From positions 578,688 to 642,687 of the forward strand of contig CACVBU010000993.1 of NCBI GenBank assembly GCA_902728285.1: DNA of 64,000 bases. Direction: 5' to 3'. The notes under the pieces were generated by a model that saw nothing but the letters and a program-made list of their open reading frames with translations, did no database searches and had not been told where the DNA came from. Shown one piece after another: positions 32,182 to 44,100 of the stretch (the first letter of the stretch is position 1; the number at the start of each line of letters is the position of its first letter). The translations under genes and the position numbers were made by a program. This stretch comes from Clytia hemisphaerica. Taxonomy: Eukaryota; Cnidaria; Hydrozoa; Leptothecata; Clytiidae.

Positions 32182-35100
32182 CTGAAAGAGAAATAATTCA
32201 TGATTTAATGGGAATGTCTTATAATTGTTTGAAAATTAATGACTCCTATATAAGTTCTGTTATATCATAATTAAAATTAACTTGAGTTGAAACTCGTTTT
32301 TTGGACCTACCCCGGTGGATGTCCTATAAATTAACCGTTGTATGTTCGTTCGTTCGTTCGTTAGTTACCAGCTTTTCTCGATATTGGCTCATTAGTTTTT
32401 TCTGATTTTTTGCACAAAGATGCATAACTATAAACCCTCAAATGTGACGGAGCCCGATTTTCAAAAAAAAAATTGGGGGCAAATTTGGGCCAAAAAACGG
32501 CTAAAAAAGGCTAAAAAACGGGTTTTTTGGATTTTGTGAAAAATTGGATCATTAATTTTTTCTGATTTTTTGCATGAAAGTGTACCATCATAGGTAAAAG
32601 ATGGTTCAAGCAGATTTTTGCAAAAAAATTTTGTTGGCTCAAAAAATGTTTATCTATAAGAATCACTATTAATAAGCATACATCAATGTTCTTAGTCAAA
32701 TTACTCAATTTTTTTATAAGATAAATGTTTTTTTTGCTCATGAGGGCTTACTTTTAAAGAATATGTGTGTTTAGACATGAAATTTTGGTTGCTTGGCGTG
32801 TTTTTATAGAAAAACTGGCAACATTCGATATTTTTTATAAGCAGGTAAAAGATGGCTCAAGCAGATTTTGGTAAAAAAAAGAATTTTTCAGCTCAAAAAA
32901 CGCGTCTTTATCTATAATAAGAATCACTATTAATAAGCATACATCAATGTTCTTAAAATTACTGAATTTTTTGACGAGATATGTTTTTTTGCTCACGAAG
33001 TCTTGAATATGAAAGAATATTTCAAGAGCATGAATATTTGGTTTCTAAACGTTTTTTTATGAGAAACAAACGACTAATTTTAATAGATTTGCGTTCTGAA
33101 TGATTGTTTAATGGTCACGCTCACGTAAATATCAATTATATATGTGTTAAATGCATAACCAGGTAGGTCCATAAAAGTATCACTTGTTTTTTCTTTATTC
33201 AAACGAGTTATTCATAAATATTTTATTTATTGCTATTTCATAGGATCTACGCTGGATATTGTTTCTCGTTGACTAAAGATGACATCGAAGTTGCAAAATT
33301 TGACAGAGGTGTAACAGATTGATTATCGAAGGTATCTGATTCTTCTTTTCTTTTTTCCAAGTCAGTACATACACATCAATCCTGTCACTTAAAGTTGGGG
33401 ATGGGGATTGGGTTCAAATTATGAGGTTTGCGTGTTGGCGTGATTTGGGCTACTTTTTTTACTTCGCTTTGCTTGATACAAAGATTTTTGCGATTTTTGT
33501 GATTGTGATGGGAGTGAAAAGTTTGGCGGAACGGTGTGGAGGCCTTTAATAGGGGCCTTAATAATAGAAGGTTGAATCAGCGAGATTCAATAGAGTGCAT
33601 ATCTTTTATATGTAATAAAGATATTATTTTTATGTTGTACTGTAGAAAGGAGACGCGCCTCTATGCTGACAGAACAGAAAATACAAAAGAATTTTCTAAA
33701 ATTTCTACTTGTGTGTCCTCGAAAAAGAAGAAATATTGTTCTTTCTTTGTTTTCAAAATGCTATATATGCTAATGATAAGAGATACGTAAAATGTAGGCT
33801 ATGTCATATCATAGTTCGTTTCAAGTGTAACTCATACAGTAAGTAAGTTAGTAAGGCCTAACAGCATGGAGCTGTCTATTGTGTATGTCTTATTTTAAAT
33901 GTTAGGAGAAATTGCATACCTGTCCATTATACATGTTGCTTGGATCCAGTTCGTACTTGTCGACAGATCGCGATAAGAAGCCCGACGAATGAACATATGA
34001 TTCTGTGTTGATTTGTGAAACCGATTCGAATCCAGGGTCGTTCCTGTAATGTTATATAAAGGATTGGGTAACTTAAGAAAAATTTAAGCTCGACTTTAAC
34101 ACTTACAAATGTTATACGTTTAATTTCAATATTTTCCTTTCAATGAGTACAACCATTTATTTGAAGCTTTACCTCGAATTTGAATTAGTTTGTCTCGATT
34201 TACCAAACAAAAAATGCATTATTTGATATAGAAAATAACTGGAAAGAAAAGATAAGAAAAGTCTTTTCGAATATTACCATACCAAAATGAAAGCATTCGC
34301 ATAGAAACTTGTTTCGAGTTGATTTATTTTTGCCTCGTTTAACCCGATAAAAATACAGTCATTTGTATAGAAACTTACCAATAGCTTCTTGCACGTGGTC
34401 TTGAGGAAGGGTTGATGGGAACACGTGATGAAGTTTGTGATGCACCGCCATCGATATATCTGAAAGGAAATCAATTGTGATATATTTCACTGTTAATTTT
34501 ATCCACTTCAAACATGGCGTTACATTAAAGCTATTACAGCTATTAGCTAAAGGTCTTGAAAAAACGCCGTGAGGTTGAAAATATTGATGTGTCTCTTTCT
34601 TTGCCTATATTAAAGCTATCAGATCCTTGTTTCAGAAAATACTCTATACCAAACACGAGGAGTGTCAAAAAATCTAAGCACCGATGTTTTCTCTTTATTA
34701 TATTTGTTTCTCGTTAACTTTGTACTTTGAGCATTAAATACTTTTCCATCATTACCTAAGAAGGAGTAATTCAAAAAAGCCCCAGAAGCAACATACCTCC
34801 TTCGCGATCGAATTAAATACAAAATCCCGATGATTCCGAAAATAACGATCAGCGCTGAGAATCCGAGGACTGCATAAATAATAGGTGTCCATGTTTGATT
34901 CTTTTTATCATCTTCTTCCGAATTTTCTGCCGTCAAAGGAATTTTGGTTGCGTCCGGATTTTGTCCGTATCCTTCCCACCGGGTAATGTTCCAGTTCCGC
35001 ATAAAATCTTCCATACGGACACCCTGGTAGGAGCTGAACCGGCTGTTGGATTGAGATAAGATCAATTTTTAGAACATGGACAACTTTTACAAGACTTTTA

Positions 35101-38100
35101 CTGTTCCGGGCTGTTTACTTTATGTTTTTCTCAATCTTTAACAAGCTTTATACTGTAGACTTTTCTATGTCATTTCTACTGCTGTGCTAGTCTAGCAAGC
35201 TAGACGACTAATTCAGACATATTAGAAATAAAGCAAAAAAGTAAATTTTAGTCGTCTAGAAACCTTTGTGCACTAACTCCAAACAAAAAAAAAGTGTCAA
35301 TATCGCAATTAAAATTTTTTCCCGCTCAAAAAAAATTCTTGAAAATAAAATGTGTGTGGATTTGTGTGTTAAAAATGTTTCATTTGAGTTGATTTTATTT
35401 TGAGAGTTTGTTGTTGCTTAATAAATTGTTTTCTCGCTACGCAAGTTTCTGCGTAGCTAGGCCCGGTATCTATAAGGCTGGAACACCGGATTCTTCCAGT
35501 CGTTTATACAAACTAAATCCCGTATCATTATTTGTGTTTATTATTAGTATTACATGCATTATAAACGACTCCAGTCTACTGCTGTGCCGAGTTTAAATTA
35601 CTTGAGAAAGAATTAGTATCGAACCTATAATTTGAATATTTCTGTAATTCAAACTAAAATAGAAATATTTGTTGAGGGTTAGTTGAATCGTACGAATTAT
35701 TCTGTGGCTCCAATTTTTCTTTAAATCAAATAAAATTCTTTAGTTCCTTTCACGGTCGATCTAAAGGTAGTCAACAATAATTTGCTTTTCATATTATAAT
35801 GAGTTCAATATACTTACGTGATAATTTCGTTCGCAGGAACTACTTTGTAATTATCGAATCGATATGCGTGAAAGATGTAGCGCGTCCTACAAAAGAGAAC
35901 AAGTATTTTTTTACATGAATATTAATACAAAAACTCATACGGAATTCCATGAAGGTTTCTGGAAAATTTTGTTCCTTGCTAACCAATAAAATTGTTTCAA
36001 AAATGAACTATTCATGATATTCATGACGTAATGTTTTCTACGGAAATATCCCGGTTTAAGCCAGTAGTGGCAAATTCAAACTAGACAAAAGTTGTATGAA
36101 ATTTGCCACTACCGGCAAAAACCGGGGTCTTTCCGTAGAAAACATTACGTCATGAATATCATAAATAGAAGGAATTTTATTTTAAAGGTTTCTGCGAAAT
36201 TCCCCAAAAAGTTTCTTATTTTTGTTAAGGCGCTGGGTCGAAGTTCACCAGAGTCGAATGTGGTTTAAATGTCTTCAGGAAGTTATTAGACTGACATACT
36301 CACGGACGCTCGATCTAATTCCACCATTGTAATTTCAAACCCAATCCCCAAGGTTAAGGATTGACATGCATTGATCATCTCTAATACTTACATTTGATCT
36401 CCACCGCCCTCGATGTCATCAACGTGAACATTGTATTCTAGAAGTTGTCTCAATTGCCTACAGAACAAAATGTTATACGCTGGTTAAGCCCAAAATGTCG
36501 ACTTTTAGAGCCTTTATGTAATTATACAGTAAACATTACTTAGACGATCATGTTTATGACGAGTAATTCAATCAATTGAAAAGGAACTGTATCATCGAGC
36601 TTTTGAACGTAAAATTGTCTTGAGAGTACATTAAACAAGCATTATTTGAGCCTAGGTTTTTGTACATAAATCATAATGGCGTATAAATACGCTGTGAAAA
36701 GTGAAATTAACCGTTCCTCAGTCATAACAGGTCATAACTCATAGCAAAACAATTTCAAAATGCCCGGTTGATTAAGAAATCTGGTGGCTGAGAGCTTGCC
36801 GGCCATCTGTGGCAAAATTTTTACCTTCAGCCCTTTTTTAGAACCCACAATCAATTTATGAGGTTTCAACACTCCAATGAATCAGTGAAAAATAGCTTCT
36901 TCGTAATCAAAGACTTTAGAAAACTTACCTAGCGATGCCATCTTCATTAGCGACAACGATGGCTGTTTTAGCTTTCATGAATAGGACAACACTTCCATCT
37001 CCCTTCTTCTCGATTGTGATGGTGACTTGCGCATTTTTAATGGATTTCCTTGATGGATAATTCCCCTGTGAACAATGAAAATATTTATTTTGGATTTCGT
37101 TACCTGTGTTGTTCAGAATCTGTTTTTTTTTCTGAATGGTTTTAGTCATTATATTTTCTTTGCTTATGTCTCAGACAAATCAAAATAAGTTGAAATTCCA
37201 GAAAAAAGTGAAAGATATTAGTCTTGTGAGCGCAGTCAGACGCCACGCGAAGGCTCCATTTGTCACCATTTGTTTTTAACGGGGTGTGTCCGACGACATT
37301 ATGTAATGAATTTAATGAATTCTCATTTTTCCTTACCATGTTATCAAAAGCTTCAATCTCCAATTTGAAAGTACCAGACGTATCAGTTAAGTGTGATCCA
37401 ACAATGACAGCTCCAGTATCTCTCTTGATGGCAAATTTCTCTCTCGACATTGAATCACTGTTTACAATTCGATATTGTACTTTACCAAAGTTGTTCCCAT
37501 CTGAATCATCCTTGTCAGTTGCCTAGAAACAAAAAAAAAAATATTATGTTCTTTGTTTATTTTCCTTTTAAAATACACAGCAATAGCCTCCTAGATTATT
37601 ATTCTTCAAAAAAGCCCAGTCCAAACAGGGTTGAAATACACAGCAATTTTATTGGTATGTTTAGTTTAGTTTTTGGAATACTATTTTTATCTTCCTTAGA
37701 AAATGCACGATCTACAAAACGGCATTTATCACGACTCTATAACAACGCCAATACATAGATTTTCCTTTAAAAATACATGCAGTACAGGGTAAATTTTTGT
37801 GAGCCTCGTTGTATATACAAAATACTTTTTTTTAGGCTCCAAAAAAATCATGATACTAGTTTTAAGAATTCGACAAAACTCGTTGAGTTATCCAAAAATA
37901 GACTGTCATTTGCAATCCATGTATTACAGTAATATAGGTGTTATATTATAACACCATAATAGTTATGGGATAATACTAGTTTGTTTAAGCTACAGTTTGA
38001 CCCTTCCGTTATGTTTTGCTCTTCTACTATTGTCTAAATTAGTCGGCTAGGATGCTTTGATAATACATTTAAATCTTATCACATACCTTAACATGAAGTA

Positions 38101-41100
38101 TAGTAGAACCAATAGACTCATCGTAATTAATGCTTTTGAAATACTCTGTTTTCGTGAAAACAGGGAAGTTATCATTGACATCTTCAATATCGACTTGCAC
38201 TCGAACTTGACTGCTCCTGTTTATAGAAAAAAACTGGTGTAAGTTTCCCTTGGAAATACACAAAATTTACGTCAGAAATGTAAAGCTAGTTTGGAACAGG
38301 ATTAACCAAAATCGAGTTTTTAACTGACTATGTGTGACTTGAATCGTGTTGTGATGGGTGTCGAGATCTTTCAAAATAGGCCGTAAATCGTTCTGACTTT
38401 GGATGGACAAAATCGTTTAGTCTAAATCGTCTAGGACTTTCTTAAGAGAAGTTAAGATTATAAACTTTATGTTAATGCGTCTTAGAAAAGATGTCATCCT
38501 CGAGTGACCAAGTCATGCATGTCTACTTGAATCAGGCTAAGTGGATGTCGTCATCTTTCAAAAGAGGTCTTAGATCTTAGACCCGGGGGGGGGGGCACTC
38601 CATCTGAAAATGACCAAACGTTCGGCCCAAAATTTGGCTTCTAAAATCGGACCCTTACAGTGCAGTGAATTTCTATGAAAAATCATACCCTTACAGTGCA
38701 CTTTTTCAAAATTTCTCGCCCGTAAGTCATTTTTGCAATTTTCCAAGAAAATGTTGAATTTTTCCTCCAAAATTGACCAATTTTGTGCCAATTTTACCAA
38801 AAAATTGGCCTTTTATCACAGTTTCCTACCCTTACAGTGCAGTTCAGTGCAGTTTGGTAATTTCCTACTCTTACAGTGCACTAGCTGAACTATGAAAAAC
38901 CTACCCTTAAGGGCCGAACATCTGGTAGGTCATTTACCTTGAGTGCCCCCCCCCCCCGGGATCTTAGATCTCTCTCTGAACGACTTTGGAAGGAAAATAT
39001 TATTTAATCTGAATTGTCTAGGATTATCTTTAGAAGGGAAATTTGAATTGAAAATGTACATGTTTTTTTTTTTATAAGCATAACGCTTATAAGCATATGA
39101 AGGCTCAGATTTGCAGAATTTCTAAGCATAACATGAGCATATATGCCAGCCTAAAATATTTTTCAAGGGGTCATTTTTATCTGTTTAAAAAGGTTTGGTA
39201 GAGGTCAAGTAAAAAATAAGACATTCCACGGCTAGCTACATTCCACTGCTCCCAAAATCTGAACAAATTTTTACAAAATTTCTGAAATTTCATTAAAAAC
39301 TTGGCTCAGGGGTGAATCATAAGCAGGATTCTTAAGCATATAATAAGCATAAACTATGCCTGGATGCTTTGAGAACTTAAGCATACACGAGCCTGACCAA
39401 GGGGCATACACTTGCTTATAAAAAAAAAACATGTATGTCATGTGATTGATTGCGTCTTAGAAAAGATGTCACAGATCGTAAAGTTTTAACTCTTAACAAC
39501 AAGACCAATACAAACCTTGGTAGATTCTCGGCTTGGTCAGCTGCTGTCACCAAGAAATCATATCTGTTCTTGTATTCGCGATCCACTTGACATCTCAAGG
39601 AAATGACACCTTTTTTTGGATCGATGTGGAAACATAAGTCGTCTGCATGAGGCTCAATACTGTATCTAATTTTTCCATTCAAATTCTCGTCTCTGTCCTC
39701 TGCTTCCACCTGTACATAAAGTAATCAGTTGGCACACAACGTTGTTTCAACGTTTATTTAACGTACACAACGTCCATATAACGTTAGATGAACGTTAAAA
39801 CAGCGTTATGTGCCAGCTGGGTAATCAGTATTTAAAAAATTCGTTTGCTTTTCATGGAAAGTTTCTTTGTGAGGGGTTTGTGTGAAGTATACGAGTTGTT
39901 TTTTTCGATCGATAATATTTATTTTTTTGGAGATGGGTTGATGGAGATACTCTTGGGAATAGCTCAGATAGTTTTCGAGCAGACGAAGATAGACTAATTC
40001 TAAAAGGTTTCTAGTGTTGTTTTAATCTATTGGGTTTCCCCTTTCATTCTTGGCTATCACATAAATTTCAGACACTGCGTGAGAAAAACAGAACAGTTGC
40101 TAAAGATTAATTGTGTGTTTTTAAGTACATAGTGGCAAAGAATAGTCCTCCAAAGTTTTTTAAGATATTCTTACCTTAACGATGGTAGTATTGAGCGGTG
40201 AATTTTCAGGGACACTTGACAGATATATCTTCTTTTTGAATACAGGTTTGTGATCATTCTTATCATGGACAATGATGTCAACCTGTGTTTTGGCTTCTGG
40301 TTGCCCTGCTTGTGTGGCGATCGCCTGATGGATACAAAGAACGAAAAGGTAAGTTTATTTTTACATTTTCTATGAATTTTTCTAGTAATGGGAATGTGCC
40401 AATGTTAAGGGTCTCCTTTTCAGGCTTTGAAAAGTTTCAAGTTTCAATCTCACAATTGCACTGAATTTACAAAAAAGTATTTGACGTGGCAACATATTGT
40501 CATTTTGGTAACTTTTCAGGAGTATGAAAACTTGGAAAAAAATCTTCAAATTTTAAATCAGAGAGTATTCTTTTTTCTTATATTCCTTTATATGCTACTC
40601 CTGTTTACCAACGTGGTAAATTTTTAATTTTTAATCAGATACGCCACTATAAAGGTTGAAAATCACCTTTTACACGTTTTTTATACGAAAAACTTTATAA
40701 ACTTTATTCAGCTTCGGTGGCCATGAACAAGAACAAGTAAAGAACAAGTTAAGAACATTTTAGGGCTTCACAGACTCCTAAACATCCAATTTCTTAGAAA
40801 ATATGCACAAAATACTCACAGTACGGTTAAGAAGAAAAAATCTAAGAACATCCGAAGGCTTTAAAAATTTTAGATGCTCTTATTATAAATAGAACGTGTA
40901 CTCACGTAGAAACGATAAACCTACGCTCTCCTTATGAAATCTTTAATCAGATCCGACACAGGGTTATAAAGTTATAAAATCAACTTTGACTCACATAGAA
41001 ACGATAAAGGTATTTCTTCTCACGATCAGTGTCACCATTGACAAAGATATCGCCCTCTTCGTTGATTCGAAACATTTCAGAATCTTTCCCTTCCAATCTG

Positions 41101-44100
41101 TAAGTGAACTTAGCGTGCTCTCCCTGAAAATAACAATGATAATCGAGTTTAGATACACGATATATAGTGTTGACTTGCTTTTCAATTATTATACAACTAA
41201 AGGGAGTAAAGATTTTCTTTGGGTTGGATAAAGACTTTACTTATCCGAGCCAAGGGCATGAAAGTTAGAATTCAACTCACAATTAGCTGAATGCTTTGAG
41301 TTTTCAAAATTCCATCAGGCTGAAATGTTCCACACTTGTCTTTGATGATTGATTATAAAGGGGTACTTATTCATTAAAAATATATATGAAGCCTTTGAGT
41401 TGTATTTTGCCAAATCAACTATAAGGCCTGGAAATGAAAGAAAAATTTCGACTATTACCTCATCTCTGTCTACAGCTTTGACAGTTGCTACTCGAGTTCC
41501 CGGTGATTCATGTTCAGTCACGTGACCAAGAAAATTATGTTGTGTGAAGATGGGAGGGTTATCGTTGGTATCCTCAACAGTAACTGTTAGTGTGGCTTTC
41601 GCTGGTCGGTGCAGTGGGTTGAAATGGCTGTCTTCTTCTTCTTCAGCCTGAAATATAAAGTCGTTTATATTTTCGCTAAATTAGCGGACCAACTTTGCCG
41701 CAGAGAATGATAGTCGGCCTTTGATTAGCCTGTACTATACGTCACCCACGTTTTTTCTAGGTAATTAACGCAAGAAACGAGATGAACAATTTCTCGCTAG
41801 CCTTTGATGTGCTGCTTACCAAGTCAGATTAAACTACCCATGAGCGTAAGCTTGAAAATATTTTAGTTGGAGTTTGACCCGGAAATTTCAGAAAACAAGG
41901 TCTAGCCAAGCCTCCCACTACAAAATCCGTAACGCGTCGTCTGACGAAATGCCGTAATCCAAACCTTACAGATGTTGAACACAGTTTAAGATTTGGTTTA
42001 GTGGGAAGGCACTGGCCAGATAATTTAAAAATTGCCAGTGCATATATCTTACTCTTAGCTCCAAATTATAAACCGGAGTTCGTTCACGATCTATGATCCC
42101 ATTCACAAAGATATAGCCATCCTTGTTGATAGAGAAAATGTTATCTGGATTCGATGCTGGTTCAATTCGGTAAATAATTGGAGAGTTTATTCCTTTGTCT
42201 TGATCTTCAGCATGGACTCGCAATAATTTTTGACCCTGAAAAGTAAAATTTCATTGAAAGTAGGTCAATTTTAAAAGGATTTTGATAAAGCACATGGATT
42301 AACAGAAAGTTTTGGTGAATGACTTACAGTGTCAAAAGTTTCTCTGTCTCAGGCGGATTTCCGTATCAACGAAGTATACAGAGGCCTTTTCGTCTCAAAA
42401 TTCTGCTTATTTCACTAAAGTTTCAAGAATATGTGCTAAATTCCTGTGTAAAATCTGTCTTTCCGTCTCGATGAAAAAACCCATGCTTTCACCACTTTAC
42501 TTAAAAAAAAGATCGTTAAAAAACGGTTCTCCCATACCAAAGTTGCATTCCTCATAGTCAAAACGTGGTAAGGTTTAACCGCATATAGTGTACTACCCTG
42601 TAAAGGCTATAAATGCAAAGTTTCGATGCGATGTGAATATGACCACATACCGTATACTCCCCTTCGATGATAGGTTTCGAATAATTGGAATCAAATTTTG
42701 CGCCATTATCATCTTCATCAAGAACATTGATGTAAACATTCGTACGCACTTTGTGTACGCCTTTCGATTTTGGGCGACCGTCCTATACAAGGATTAAAAT
42801 GCAAGATATAACCTAATTTCATTTCACACTCAAAATTTCATTTAATATTTATTCCGAATCTGGATGAGGATAATCAAAGCGGTCCGCCAACATGGGTAAA
42901 TACCCTATCCCATGGTATTTGGAATGAATACTTGTCGTGCGTGGAGTAATCAAGATCTGCTAGTTATTACCAAGGTAGTGAAATTAGTGACTTTTGGATG
43001 AACATCATAAGTGGTCCGCTAACCTTGGTATTTAGAATGAATACGTGTCGTACGTAGAGTAATAAGGATCTGATAGGAGATTAGTTATTTTTATTACGAT
43101 AGTGAGATATGTGATTTATGTGAGCCCGCTTTTGATGATAATTTGAACTCTATGTGTCAACTCTAAATAGTCTACTTTCCAGTTAGAGCTACAGTTGACA
43201 CTCTCTAATTCGATTTTCGAGGGGAATTTGACCTTTATCGTATAAGGTAGAGCGTCGTATAATAGTAGAGTGTCAAATTAGAGGGTGTCAGTTGTATACT
43301 TATTAGCGTCCAATTTCTTGGAGCACTTAAAAAATACCTACCATTGCGATGACTTCAAGTTTGAAAGATTTAACAGCTTCGTAATCTAATTCTTTTGTTG
43401 TTGTGATTTTCCCATTGTATAAATTCATCTTGAAGTATTTCGCCTAAGAAACGTAATAAAGAAAGATAAATTTAACGAATTCTGGCTATTGTAGAAAGAA
43501 ATTGAAACGAATAAGCCATTTCACAGTCGAAATGAATCATGGGTAATCAGGACTGGTTGTGCCTTAGTAACGGTTAGCTAGACGCAAAAATCTTTAAACT
43601 TTTCAAAACTTTAGACCAATAGTAAGTCGTCATTAGCGTGCAGTGGTCCTGATTACCCATTACGCTTTGCGAATGTGAAATGGGGCGCCATGATGAATAT
43701 AACGTTTTAAGTGACTGACGCCCCTCAAAGATTTTTTTGTTTTTCAAGTCACTTTTATCACCATTAGAAACACTTGCTTTCCTTGAGGTCAGATCTCTGA
43801 TCTTTACTATACATCGCTATATACTAAACATAACATTGTTATGTACAATGAACTTTATAATAACTATAGCTAACGGATTTTATTGGACTATCCCTCCCCG
43901 GATATACAAGGTAACTCCTGGACAAATGGAATCTGAACTATTGTTTGTTACCCCTGAGACAAAATATCCTTCACCAAGAAGTTACAAACTTGTTTCCAAA
44001 AATCCCTGGTTTATTTCATACCTCATTCCCTTTAGCAATTGTATAGAATAAGATTCCTGAGGTTGATTTGTCTTTGTCTACCGCTCTGATTTGTGTAACG

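Noticed and set aside
43737..44051. 104-codon plus-strand frame
   Set aside because: It runs antisense through cadherin intron 5 and its exon, with no domain.
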